Source: Acidovorax sp. DW039
Lineage (GTDB): Bacteria; Pseudomonadota; Gammaproteobacteria; Burkholderiales; Burkholderiaceae_C
Direction: 5' to 3'
Length of the DNA: 64,000 nt
NCBI RefSeq assembly: GCF_037101375.1
Contig: NZ_AP029020.1
Span: 124,001-188,000 of the forward strand
Shown: in pieces, positions 26,589 through 35,075 of the stretch
Layout of the letters: every line of letters begins with the position of its first letter
Position numbering within the stretch: the first letter of the stretch is position 1
Translations under genes and position numbers: made by a program
The notes under the pieces: generated by a model
Databases searched by the model: none
The model's input: the letters and a program-made list of their open reading frames with translations, nothing else
What the model was told of the DNA's origin: nothing

Positions 26589-27737
26589 TCAGTTCACGAA
26601 CAAGACGCTCACAGGCGCAGGTACATCGAGCGTGACCCCCGTGTCTGACAGCCGCCCAGACGTCTTGTCTATCCGATGCAGGCTCAGGCGTTGGCTGCGG
26701 TGGTGTGCTACCAGCATCCACTGGCCCGATGGGTGGATGTCGAATGCCCAGGGCACGTCGCCCCCACTGGGGTGGCGCTGCACCAGCTCCAGCTCGCCCG
26801 AGTCGGCATCTGCCCGGTAAACCAGAATCTGGTTCTCTCCTCTGTTGCCTGCATAGACGAACCGACCATCGCGGCTGGGGGCCAGCTCGGATGCACTTTT
26901 GACACCCTCAAACCCAGGCGTGGTGAGAGGCAAGGTCTGCACCGCTTCCAAACTGCCGAGAGTAGAGTCCCACCGCAGGGCCGTGATCTCAGCGCTTAAC
27001 TCACTGAGCACGTACACCATATGCCCCGTGGCGCTGAACACGGCGCGGCGTGGGCCGCTGCCCGCTGGGGCCTGGTAGGCGCGTTGCACGTTCGGCCAGT
27101 CCGCCGCCAAGCTGCGGGTTGAGCGATTGAAGCCATAGACAAATACCCTGTCGGCGCCCATGTCTGCGACGAGCGCATGGCGCCCTGTGCGGTCCACGGC
27201 GATGCCATGCGCATGGGGGCTGGCCTGGCGCCGATGTGGGCCGGAGCCATAGGCCTGGATGGAGCTCACGAGGACACCCGGCCGACCATCGGTATGCAGA
27301 GTCAGACTCGATGTCGAGCCAGTGCCGAAGTTCGCTGCCAAAAGGGTCATGGACGGCGCGTCCAGCCACAGATGGGTGGTACCCGCGCCTCCCGCACTGG
27401 CGTCCCCCATTGGATTGAGCCCACCTGTGTGTTCTGCAATGGCATAGGCGAACACGCGTCCGTCCGTCTGGGCGCCTTCTGCTGCCACGTAGAGCACCGG
27501 GAGTTGAGGGTGCTTCAGGAGCCAGCGGGGCTTCTTGGCGTCTGCGGTTTGTCCAAGCCCTGTCAGCGTGCCAGCACACGCGTCAAATCGAAAAGTCCAA
27601 ATGCCGGAACCGTCCGTCCCAACATACGCCAGTTCTGCAGGGTTGCAGGGGGGCGGTGTGCTTGCCCCGGCAGTGTCGAGACACCATAGCAACGCCAAAC
27701 CCAGGCCTAGGCGGCCGCATGCGCTTACATCGAACAT
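26589..27737 (-). CDS. Lactonase-type seven-bladed propeller protein, exported
   Basis: 382 residues from MFDVSACGRLGLGLALLWCLDTAGA (AGGAG upstream), a Sec signal peptide. The mature part matches the 6-phosphogluconolactonase/YbhE-like family: ELAYVGTDGSGIWTFRFDACAGTLTGLG, PHAHGIAVDRTGRHALVADMGADRVFVYGF, SELAPSRDGRFVYAGNRGENQILVYRAD, PWAFDIHPSGQWMLVAHHRSQ. Periplasmic location argues against the pentose phosphate role; it may open a lactone made from an aromatic substrate. Probably co-transcribed with the PD40 gene downstream. Confidence 0.82.
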   Translation of the reverse strand: MFDVSACGRLGLGLALLWCLDTAGASTPPPCNPAELAYVGTDGSGIWTFRFDACAGTLTGLGQTADAKKPRWLLKHPQLPVLYVAAEGAQTDGRVFAYAIAEHTGGLNPMGDASAGGAGTTHLWLDAPSMTLLAANFGTGSTSSLTLHTDGRPGVLVSSIQAYGSGPHRRQASPHAHGIAVDRTGRHALVADMGADRVFVYGFNRSTRSLAADWPNVQRAYQAPAGSGPRRAVFSATGHMVYVLSELSAEITALRWDSTLGSLEAVQTLPLTTPGFEGVKSASELAPSRDGRFVYAGNRGENQILVYRADADSGELELVQRHPSGGDVPWAFDIHPSGQWMLVAHHRSQRLSLHRIDKTSGRLSDTGVTLDVPAPVSVLFVN

Positions 27738-28071
27738 GCCAGACAGTCTCCTGTGATTTTTTATCGTCACTGATCCACTGAATCCTTGAAATTGGCGGTG
27801 CGCCGGGGCTGCAGCAGGATGCACGGCAAAGCGCTGGCTGCAGCCAAGGCTGGCCGCCTTGCCAGACCTTCAGGCACCGCTGATTTCAAAGATTCCGTGG
27901 ACTAGGCATCTATGGCCCAGCCATCTAGGCAGGATAGGGGAGCTGTCGCTGAAGGTACTTACACGAAAGACAGATTCACTGGTACTTTCAGCATGAGTGG
28001 TCTTGAGATTGGTCAAGACACAACGGGGAGAAGGCGCTGCAGAGAAAGGGCCGCTCAGTGGGACGTGCCCA
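27738..28071. other. 334-base gap between lactonase start and araC stop
   Basis: Presumably contains the promoter of the lactonase gene. No strong dyad or gene was recognised. Several C/T-rich stretches only. Confidence 0.4.
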
Positions 28072-29046
28072 TCAGGGGCCAGGCCGAGCCTGTTCGCGCG
28101 CAGCCGCTCGAAATTGGCTGGGTGACTGGCCTACTTCTTTGCGAAAGAAACGGGTGAAATAGGCGGTATCCATGAAGCCCAACCCATAAGCGATTTGCTC
28201 GATCGACATGTCGCCAAAAATGAGGTTGCGCTTGGCTTCTGTGATGAGTCGCGCATGGATCATTTTGGTGGGGCTCATCCCTGTCGCCGCCACGCAAGCG
28301 GCTCGCAACTGCGTTGGTGAGACCGCCATCTTGGATGCGTAATTCTGGAGACGCAGATTTTCACGAAAATGCTGATGCACCAATTCGCGGAAACGATCTG
28401 CCAGGCGGATGGCCTGGCGTGTTGCACCTTCTCGGTCAATCTGCTCCATCCGTATGCCCCGCACAAGGGTCAGCAGCACAGCGGTGAGCAGTGCCTCAGT
28501 GCCCGCCACATGGCCGATCATGCGGGCGCGAATCTCTCTCTCCAAACGCCGGATCAAGTGATAGAACTCGTTCGGCGCTTCGGGATTGTGTGACAGGGTG
28601 ATCACCCGGGGTTCAGACCACAGCTGGATAAATTCCGGCAGCTTGCTGTTGATCTGGGCAAGGTAGGTTTCTTCCATGGTGATGACCCAGCGATCGACAT
28701 CGATCTCGTAGTCTAGGCCGTGCACGCAGTCGTGCGGAAGAAGCAGCGCACATGGCGCCTCGAACGGCACACTGATGCCTTCGAGATTGAGCAGGCCTCG
28801 ACCATTGCGGACATAGATCACCTGTCCGTACGATGGGTGAGCGTGCGGCGCAGTTTTGCGTCTTCCACCTTCGGTCACATGGCCTACGTTGACCAGCCAG
28901 GGAGATTGCAGAGCCCCTGGCTTTTCGACATACAGCCGCACCTGCGGCACTGGGGCTGATGTGGGGAAGTGTGTCTCTGCGTAGATGGGGCGAGTCAAGG
29001 CCAGTACAGACATGGTCGCGCTGAAATCCAAATGAGTAGCATTCAT
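28072..29046 (-). CDS. AraC-family transcriptional regulator
   Basis: 324 residues from MNATHLDFSATM. The N-terminal cupin-like sensor has KTAPHAHPSYGQVIYVRNGRG and LLPHDCVHGLDYEIDVDRW; the C-terminal two-HTH domain reads LQNYASKMAVSPTQLRAAC...MSPTKMIHARLITEAKRNLIFGDMSIEQIAYGLGFMDTAYFTRFFRKEVGQSPSQFR. The layout is that of PobR/HpaA-type activators of aromatic-acid pathways. Located at the end of the aromatic block, it is the best candidate for its activator. Confidence 0.87.
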   Translation of the reverse strand: MNATHLDFSATMSVLALTRPIYAETHFPTSAPVPQVRLYVEKPGALQSPWLVNVGHVTEGGRRKTAPHAHPSYGQVIYVRNGRGLLNLEGISVPFEAPCALLLPHDCVHGLDYEIDVDRWVITMEETYLAQINSKLPEFIQLWSEPRVITLSHNPEAPNEFYHLIRRLEREIRARMIGHVAGTEALLTAVLLTLVRGIRMEQIDREGATRQAIRLADRFRELVHQHFRENLRLQNYASKMAVSPTQLRAACVAATGMSPTKMIHARLITEAKRNLIFGDMSIEQIAYGLGFMDTAYFTRFFRKEVGQSPSQFRAAAREQARPGP

Positions 29047-29196
29047 GATGCGCCGAGGACACAGCACTCGCTATAGGAACATTCCCGCATGAAGGGGCTG
29101 CACTGTCAGTCCCTTGCTCCTTCTCACATCTCGCACCTCAGATCCCCAGGCCTCTGGCAGCAAATGGGTGCACTACGCAAAGTGAGACATTTGCAG

Positions 29197-30501
29197 TTAT
29201 CGTGCAATGGCCCCTGCTACAGCGGTTCCCAAATGGTTTTGTGCATAGGTCCAGAAGCCTGTTCCGTTGTACCCCGTGTCAAACGGTGCTCCACGTTTGT
29301 AGTCATCGCCTTTGCCAAAGTACCGGTTCTCCAGCCAGCTGTTCCGGTCACCGGTACGACCGCCGTAGGCCTGTGCCAGCCGGTACAGGGCGCCCTCCAC
29401 CTGTGCAGGGCTTGCAGCGGGGTTGTCCAGAATGGCCTGTGCGTCGGCTACAGCGCGGCTGAAGGTGTCCCGGTAATGGGTGGTCACCCATGGCTGCCCC
29501 GAGGCCACATCAGACCCCGTTCCTGTGGCTGACACTTGAACCTTGGTCAGTGCCTCGCGTGACTTCAACAGGGCTGATGTGAGTGACGCACGGGCCGATG
29601 TCCCCCTGGACAATGCGACTGTGACACCCGGAGTGCTTTGCCATGCCTGCACATTCACACTGTTCTCGCCCATCCAGGCCATCGCCTGAAACGGCTGGCT
29701 GGGGCGATTCCACGGCTCCGAGTACTGCAGGGTGAGACGGGAATCTGTCATGTCCACACCGTTGAGTTTGCGGGTGTAGCTCAATGCGCCGTTGATGTTG
29801 CTCTCGGTCACGGTTGCCACAGAAGGGATCGGGGTAGCCCGTTTGAGATGCCATCCGCTGGCATCTTTCCAATAGATAACTGCATCTTGACTTTGGGGGG
29901 CTCCCTCCACAGACGCATTGGGAAAGTTGATGCTGGACGGGTTGGGTTTGTCGGTGCTGTTGTCACCCTTTTCTACAGTCGTCAGGGTGGTAAACGAAGC
30001 ACCTTTGGTGATGGTATCAGCCAGTGCGACATCCATCACATCGACGGAAAGTGCGGTCACTTTTCCGTCTACTTTTTTGAGTGTGTATTCAATTCCACGC
30101 AGCATCGTTGTGTGGTTCACGAAGCCAACGACTGCATCTTCGTAAGGTTTGTTGGCGCCTTTAAACAGCACATGAACATCCCAAGACCAGGTGCCGTCCG
30201 GGTTTTTCCATAGGCCTCGACCATCGTTGATGTCGAGCTTGTTGCCAGTGGCCGGCGGTATCTGCGTGCCATTGATCTTCACTTGCCCGTTTGCAATCAG
30301 GTCTGCGACACCTTTGGCTGCGTTACCTCCTGAAAACAGGGGGTCGAACGCGCTATCCGTGATGCCTTTCACTCCATCGGCTGCTACCTTTACGTTCTCT
30401 TCAATGGGAGCGTCAGAGCCTCCACAGGCTTCCAAGGAAGCGGCAGTTACCAAAGTCATCACACCCATCAACCAGCCTTTTGAAAATAATTGGAATCTCA
30501 T
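29197..30501 (-). CDS. Putative lipoprotein of unknown function with FIVAR-like C-terminus
   Basis: 434 residues from MRFQLFSKG with AGGAG upstream; the longer open frame upstream lacks coding character. The signal ends in a lipobox-like SLEAC-GGSD. The block ITDSAFDPLFSGGNAAKGVADLIANGQVKINGTQIPP and the block QDAVIYWKDASGWHLKRA align with the exported protein at 17778-19133. The C-terminal part (LLKSREALTKVQ, GSDVASGQPWVTTHY, AVADAQAILDNPAASPAQV) fits the FIVAR pattern closely. Follows the dihydroxyphthalate-decarboxylase-like gene after a 206-base gap. Role unknown: surface or periplasmic binding is plausible. Confidence 0.75.
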   Translation of the reverse strand: MRFQLFSKGWLMGVMTLVTAASLEACGGSDAPIEENVKVAADGVKGITDSAFDPLFSGGNAAKGVADLIANGQVKINGTQIPPATGNKLDINDGRGLWKNPDGTWSWDVHVLFKGANKPYEDAVVGFVNHTTMLRGIEYTLKKVDGKVTALSVDVMDVALADTITKGASFTTLTTVEKGDNSTDKPNPSSINFPNASVEGAPQSQDAVIYWKDASGWHLKRATPIPSVATVTESNINGALSYTRKLNGVDMTDSRLTLQYSEPWNRPSQPFQAMAWMGENSVNVQAWQSTPGVTVALSRGTSARASLTSALLKSREALTKVQVSATGTGSDVASGQPWVTTHYRDTFSRAVADAQAILDNPAASPAQVEGALYRLAQAYGGRTGDRNSWLENRYFGKGDDYKRGAPFDTGYNGTGFWTYAQNHLGTAVAGAIAR

Positions 30502-30572
30502 TTTGTCTCCTCTTGGTGTTGTCTTGGGATGTCCTGCATAACCCCCCGCGGTCCGCTGCGTTGCTTTTTGGA

Positions 30573-30591
30573 CCAATAGGCGCTTTATTGG
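30573..30591. promoter_or_regulatory. Inverted repeat upstream of the lipoprotein gene
   Basis: CCAATA, seven bases, TATTGG, about 75 bases upstream of the lipoprotein start. Candidate operator in the 206-base gap that separates this gene from the catabolic operon; no T-run suggests termination for the minus strand. Confidence 0.35.
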
Positions 30592-30707
30592 CTGCAGAAA
30601 GACGCCAGGTGGTTCATTCCGATCCGACGCGCAGACTTTGTCGGTCCGATCGGCGTAGAGGATCCTGAGCCCTATCGGGGTGAAAGCATTTCTCGGTGAG
30701 TCATCGG

Positions 30708-31598
30708 TTACCCCAGTGTCCCTGTGACGTCGTCGAACAACTCGTCCACACTGAGGCGATGGGGAATGATCTTTTGGTCCAGCGCCCAGTCGATGGCCAG
30801 TTGAAGGCCCTTGCGGTTGGCCTCCAGACCGAAGGGCGGGAACACCGCAGGAACTCCTTCGGCCAGCGCACGGCTTTCGACCACCATGCGGTAAAGCTCG
30901 CGCACGATGTCTGGGCGTTTTTTGGACAAATCGGAGTGCACCACGAACATGTGATTGATGGGCACGATACCCATGCGTTCGTACCAGGTTCTGGCTGCAG
31001 CATGCGCATCTGGCACCAAGGTGCGGACTCGGGTGTCCTTGGGCATGTCCTCTCCGAGCAGTGCCGCTGTGAGCTGTCCCGCCATCATCATGTCCGGTAT
31101 TGATGAGCCTGAAGGTAGGCGTTGGCAGTTTTCTGGGTCTTTGTATTCGGCCAAATGTCCATCGCCGAGGGTCATCCAAGTGACCTTGTCGAGATCAACG
31201 CCACACTCGTGGCGCAGTACGCCTCGAATCCATAAAGCAGTGGTTTGTGTGTAGGTGCGCACGCCGACCTTTTTGCCCTCAATGTCTTTGGGGCGTAAGT
31301 CGCCAAACTCGATATTGAAACCGGCACAGTGGTGTTGAAAGCGGCCTGAAATGGGCGCTGGCAACATGACATAGGGCTTGCCATATGCCTTGGCCTGTAA
31401 AAAGGTGACGATGGCAAGTTCGCCTGCGTCGAATTTGCTTTCACGCACCATGGCCTTGAATCCATTGTGTGCGGGTGTCGGCCCACAAAAGTCCAGGTTC
31501 ACAATGTTGGATGTCACGCGGCCATCCTTCATGGCTTTGGTCACCGCATAGTCGGCTAGGTTGGTGCGCAGAGTGGGGGTGTCGATTGCTATCGTCAT
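30708..31598 (-). CDS. 4,5-dihydroxyphthalate-decarboxylase-like / periplasmic-binding-fold protein (copy 2)
   Basis: 296 residues from MTIAIDTPTLRTNLADYAVTKAMKDGRV. Two-lobed binding-protein fold of the Pht5 family: VRESKFDAGELAIVTFLQAKAYGKPYVMLPAPISGRFQHH, DLRPKDIEGKKVGVRTYTQTTALWIRGVL, GLEANRKGLQLAIDWALDQKIIPHRLSVDELF. No signal peptide, so probably cytosolic like true Pht5. It may decarboxylate a dihydroxylated aromatic acid, or bind substrate. It is a diverged paralogue of the gene at 37989-38963 and the last gene of the operon. Confidence 0.75.
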   Translation of the reverse strand: MTIAIDTPTLRTNLADYAVTKAMKDGRVTSNIVNLDFCGPTPAHNGFKAMVRESKFDAGELAIVTFLQAKAYGKPYVMLPAPISGRFQHHCAGFNIEFGDLRPKDIEGKKVGVRTYTQTTALWIRGVLRHECGVDLDKVTWMTLGDGHLAEYKDPENCQRLPSGSSIPDMMMAGQLTAALLGEDMPKDTRVRTLVPDAHAAARTWYERMGIVPINHMFVVHSDLSKKRPDIVRELYRMVVESRALAEGVPAVFPPFGLEANRKGLQLAIDWALDQKIIPHRLSVDELFDDVTGTLG

Positions 31599-31627
31599 GG
31601 TTTGTCTCTGAGTTGTTGTGGAGGTTT

Positions 31628-33172
31628 TCAAAGCCTGACCTCGATCAGGCAAGGTCCAGGCTCGAGGGTTGAGCGAACCATGGCTTGATGGAATCCCTCG
31701 GCGGTATCGACGGCGACTGCTGGAACGCCCATGCTTTTGGCCATCGCCAGCCAGTCGATGCGCGGGCGGTCGATATCGATCATGGAAAGTGCCCGGGCAC
31801 CTGGTGTGCCCGCTCCCATGTTGGCGTACTCTGCTTTGAGGATGGCGTAGCTGTTGTTCGCGAAAATAATGGTCGTGACGTTCAGCTCCTCACGCGCCTG
31901 TGTCCACAGTGACTGAATGGTGTACATGGCGCTGCCGTCGCCCACCATGCAGAACACCCGGCGATCGGGGCATGCCAGTGCAGCCCCAGTGGCCACCGGT
32001 GTGGCATACCCGATAGATCCCCCCATGTTGTTGATCAAATCGTGCGGTCGAGCGCCCATCGTCAGTCCCATGGACTCCCGGCCAGTGGTCAGTGACTCGT
32101 CAACAAGGATGCAGTCCTCAGGCAACGCAGCCGCCAATGCATGTGCCACGCTGGTGGGGTGGAGTGCTCCCGTAGGTACCGGGGTCTCCACCTGCGCTTG
32201 TCGCAGCGGTTGGGTAGCTGTCGCTTCCAGGGCGTCCAGCAGCATGTCTAATGCCAGCTCGCTGTCCTCATCTGCCTCTACCAAAGCGTGAACCGAGGTG
32301 CCTTCCGCCTTCAGTAGGCTGGGCCTGTCTGGATAGGCGAAAAAAGCCACGGGTTCCGTGGTTTCCAGTGTGATGAGATGTTTGAATCCCTTGAGAAAGG
32401 CCTGTGCCTGAGACACGGCATAGGGGATCCGCTCGATCGGTACCCGCCCCGCCCCGCGCTCTATGCGGGCCGTGAAAAACTGCGAGGCTAAACGTGCCCC
32501 TGTGGCTGCTGCTACTTGTCCGGCCCGAAGCAAGGCGGTGCCGCGGGTAGCTGTATTCGCCAGAATGAGCAGTGCAGTTTCTCCAGAGCGCAGTACCTTT
32601 GCCACGTGCTCTATGCGCGCTGCGTTCGGCGCCTTGCGCTGCGGCGTTGCGATCTTTGGCTTCATCGGCGTTCCCGCCTCTTGCCATGAGGTATCGCCAG
32701 GAAGTATCAGCGTAGCGATTTGGCCTGGATGTTCCGATGCCTTATTGACCGCTTGTGTCGCGTCCCAGGCGATGGCGGATGCCGAGTCGGCGCGACGCAC
32801 CCAGTGACTCAATGGCCTTGCCAAGCCTTCAATGTCGGAGGTCAGCGGAGGGTCGTATTTGAGGTGTGAGGTCGAGTGCTCGCCGATGACATTGACCATC
32901 CCTGACGACGCGCGTTTGGCATTGTGGATATTGGCCAGGCCATTGGCCAGGCCCGGCCCCAGATGCAGCAGGGTGGATGCAGGTGTTCCCTTCATCCGGT
33001 ACCAACCATCGGCAGCACCCGTGGCAACCCCCTCGAACAAGCACAGCACGCTGCGCATCTTCGGGTTTTCCAGCGCCGCCAAGAAGTGCATTTCCGACGT
33101 ACCAGGATTGGCAAAACAGATATCGACGCCCTGGTCCACCAGGGTCGAAACGAGGCTTTCGGCGCCGTTCAT
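31628..33172 (-). CDS. ThDP-dependent enzyme of the acetolactate synthase/benzoylformate decarboxylase family
   Basis: 514 residues. The ThDP-activating Glu is E47 in CLFEGVATGAADGWYRM; the cofactor/Mg site is MVGDGSAMYTIQSLWTQAREELNVTTIIFANNSY (GDGS...NN). The length and lack of a typical FAD region suggest a decarboxylase or carboligase rather than a biosynthetic acetolactate synthase. Four bases separate it from the upstream aldolase gene. It may act on a 2-oxo acid released by that aldolase (pyruvate or oxaloacetate); this is inference. Confidence 0.82.
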   Translation of the reverse strand: MNGAESLVSTLVDQGVDICFANPGTSEMHFLAALENPKMRSVLCLFEGVATGAADGWYRMKGTPASTLLHLGPGLANGLANIHNAKRASSGMVNVIGEHSTSHLKYDPPLTSDIEGLARPLSHWVRRADSASAIAWDATQAVNKASEHPGQIATLILPGDTSWQEAGTPMKPKIATPQRKAPNAARIEHVAKVLRSGETALLILANTATRGTALLRAGQVAAATGARLASQFFTARIERGAGRVPIERIPYAVSQAQAFLKGFKHLITLETTEPVAFFAYPDRPSLLKAEGTSVHALVEADEDSELALDMLLDALEATATQPLRQAQVETPVPTGALHPTSVAHALAAALPEDCILVDESLTTGRESMGLTMGARPHDLINNMGGSIGYATPVATGAALACPDRRVFCMVGDGSAMYTIQSLWTQAREELNVTTIIFANNSYAILKAEYANMGAGTPGARALSMIDIDRPRIDWLAMAKSMGVPAVAVDTAEGFHQAMVRSTLEPGPCLIEVRL

Positions 33173-33176
33173 GGCA

Positions 33177-34034
33177 TCAATACGAAGTGGCGGCCTGTTG
33201 GGCCAGGCCTACGACGCCGTAACTCTTTGTTGGTGCGGCCATCAGGAAGCGATAGCCTTCATCAAGCAACTTCTTGTGGTTCTTGGCCGTCACATGCGGG
33301 TTACCGACGACCACCTTATGCTTGTGGCAGGTCTCGACGATGCGGCGCATAGCGTCCTGCACCTCGGGGTGCTCGTACTGGCGCGGATAACCCAGGGCCT
33401 GGCTGAGATCGCCTTCTCCAATGAGAACAAAGCCGACGCCTGGCACATTGCACAGGATGTCGTCAAGATTTTCGACGGCCTCGGGGCTCTCGCACATCAA
33501 GCCCACGAGGAGTTCGCCCTCTGGCGCCAGGGGCCAGACGTCGGCTTTCTGGTAGTAGTCGGCCATGGACAGGCCCCAGTAGCGCGAAGCGTTGGCCGGG
33601 CCGTCACCGCGAACGCCCTTGGGTTCGTACAGTGGTGCGCCCTTGGGGCGTGCATAACGGCAAGAGGCCACCGCGTTGTATGCCTGCTCGACGGTGGACA
33701 CATGCGGCCAGATGACGCCATAACAACCACGGTCCAGAACCTGTTTGGCAAAGCTCTGGTTCATCTCCACGCCGTTGGCAGGTATGCGGGCCAGCGGCGT
33801 CACTCTGGGGGCGACCGATCCGCTGTCGGCGATCTGCTTGCGGTTGAGCATGTACTGCAATGCGTCGCCCAAGGCTGATACGTCGTAGGGGTTGTGCTCC
33901 ATCTCGTAGACGATGCCGTCATAGGGAGAGTCCGCGAACTCGGCAGCGCTGAGCTTGTCTAGCTTGGAGAACGCCGTGAAGGCGGGTTTGCCGGCCTCGA
34001 AGGCCTTGATGATGCTGTTCAGTCGTTGTGTCAT
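33177..34034 (-). CDS. HpcH/HpaI-family aldolase
   Basis: 285 residues from MTQRLNSIIKAFEAGKPAF. Class II-type pyruvate aldolase family: DSPYDGIVYEMEHNPYDV, TPLARIPANGVEMNQSFAKQVLDRGCYGVIWPHVSTVEQA, VGLMCESPEAVENLDDIL, GVGFVLIGEGDLSQALG. The family's metal Glu is in CESPEA and the metal Asp in GEGDLS. In this operon the likely substrate is 4-carboxy-4-hydroxy-2-oxoadipate, the product of LigJ, giving pyruvate and oxaloacetate; usual LigK/GalC aldolases belong to the unrelated RraA family, so this would be a substitution. Starts 4 bases after the dioxygenase stop. Confidence 0.82.
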   Translation of the reverse strand: MTQRLNSIIKAFEAGKPAFTAFSKLDKLSAAEFADSPYDGIVYEMEHNPYDVSALGDALQYMLNRKQIADSGSVAPRVTPLARIPANGVEMNQSFAKQVLDRGCYGVIWPHVSTVEQAYNAVASCRYARPKGAPLYEPKGVRGDGPANASRYWGLSMADYYQKADVWPLAPEGELLVGLMCESPEAVENLDDILCNVPGVGFVLIGEGDLSQALGYPRQYEHPEVQDAMRRIVETCHKHKVVVGNPHVTAKNHKKLLDEGYRFLMAAPTKSYGVVGLAQQAATSY

Positions 34035-34038
34035 TGCT

Positions 34039-35037
34039 TTACTCCTCGGGGTTCCAATACATGAAGCCCATGCCTTCACCGGTACCAGCGGCGGTGCGCC
34101 AGCAGGGCACGTAATCGACGAGCGTCATCTGCGCACCTGTGTGCTGCAGTGCTTTCATGACGGTCGAATAGATCTTGATTTCTGACGTGCCAGACTGGAA
34201 CCAACCGTTCGGTATGGCAGACAGTCCCTCGTAGTCGTAGTTCGCAAGCTTCTGAAGGATGTCCTGATCGAACTCCTCATCGTTGACGAAATGCGAAAGT
34301 CCGCCAGAGGCGATGACAGCCACACGCACGTCTTCAGGCCAAGCCTCGATCGCATCGCGCAGCACATCTCCGAACTGGATACAACGCGCCATAGATGGTT
34401 GCGTTGGTGGGTAGAACAGGTTCATCAGCACCGGCACATGCGGTGGCGGGTTGTCGCTCATGATCTGGTGGTATACAAAGCTGTAGGCATGGGGCACGAC
34501 TGGGTAGTCGGCCTTTTGCTTCATCTGCTTTTCCATCCAGACGTTCTCTGGCCAGTCCTCCAGGTTGCACATGTCGAAGCCCTGGGCCTGGAAGGCTGTG
34601 AGCAGGTAAGTCGCCAACTCTGGGTGGCACTGGTGTACGACGTGATGGTCAGGCGCGTAGACCTTGCGCTGCGGCGGCCCGTTGTGCACCTCTTTACCGC
34701 TGTAGATGGCAATGGACGGCGAAAGCTGCGGGAAAATTTCCTTCTGATCCTTGCCGAGGATGATGGCCACGTCGACCTTGGCGCGTTGGTAGGCTGCGGC
34801 CATCACGTCAAGGGCTGCTCGGCATCGGCTGGCGCGGGCTGTGCGTTCCTCGATCGTGAGGTATTGCTCGAAGGCTTTGCCGCGATGAGCCTCTAGCTCT
34901 GGATAGGTCCAGGTCCGATTGCGGAACCAAAGCTCTGGGTTTTTGAAGTCGCGCTCGGCGTTGTGAAGCCATTCATCTGGCTTCTGGCCCAGCATGCCGC
35001 TGTGAGGAACCGCCATCCCGAAAACGATTTTTGCCAT
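34039..35037 (-). CDS. LigB-type class III extradiol ring-cleavage dioxygenase
   Basis: 332 residues. H12 in MAVPHSGML matches an Fe(II) ligand of LigB, and ASGGLSHFVNDEEFDQ carries the catalytic His segment. Contains the LigB pattern DVAIILGKDQKEIFP. It lacks the C-terminal LigA-like domain found in gallate dioxygenases such as DesB/GalA (about 420 residues), and no separate ligA gene is in view. Next to LigJ, the best prediction is 4,5-cleavage of gallate or a related trihydroxybenzene acid to 4-oxalomesaconate. The second histidine ligand could not be placed with certainty. Confidence 0.82.
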   Translation of the reverse strand: MAKIVFGMAVPHSGMLGQKPDEWLHNAERDFKNPELWFRNRTWTYPELEAHRGKAFEQYLTIEERTARASRCRAALDVMAAAYQRAKVDVAIILGKDQKEIFPQLSPSIAIYSGKEVHNGPPQRKVYAPDHHVVHQCHPELATYLLTAFQAQGFDMCNLEDWPENVWMEKQMKQKADYPVVPHAYSFVYHQIMSDNPPPHVPVLMNLFYPPTQPSMARCIQFGDVLRDAIEAWPEDVRVAVIASGGLSHFVNDEEFDQDILQKLANYDYEGLSAIPNGWFQSGTSEIKIYSTVMKALQHTGAQMTLVDYVPCWRTAAGTGEGMGFMYWNPEE

Positions 35038-35075
35038 AGGTCTCTACCAGTTCTATGTGTTAAGGGATGCGAGCA

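Noticed and set aside
30502..31179. Upstream extension of the lipoprotein gene at 29197-30501 to a 660-residue frame
   Set aside because: The added part is antisense-frame sequence of the decarboxylase-like gene and lacks known motifs; ATG 30501 has a good ribosome site and is followed by a lipoprotein signal.
33177..34034. Assignment as LigK/GalC aldolase
   Set aside because: The sequence is of the HpcH/HpaI family, not RraA-like; only the reaction, not the family name, could be shared.
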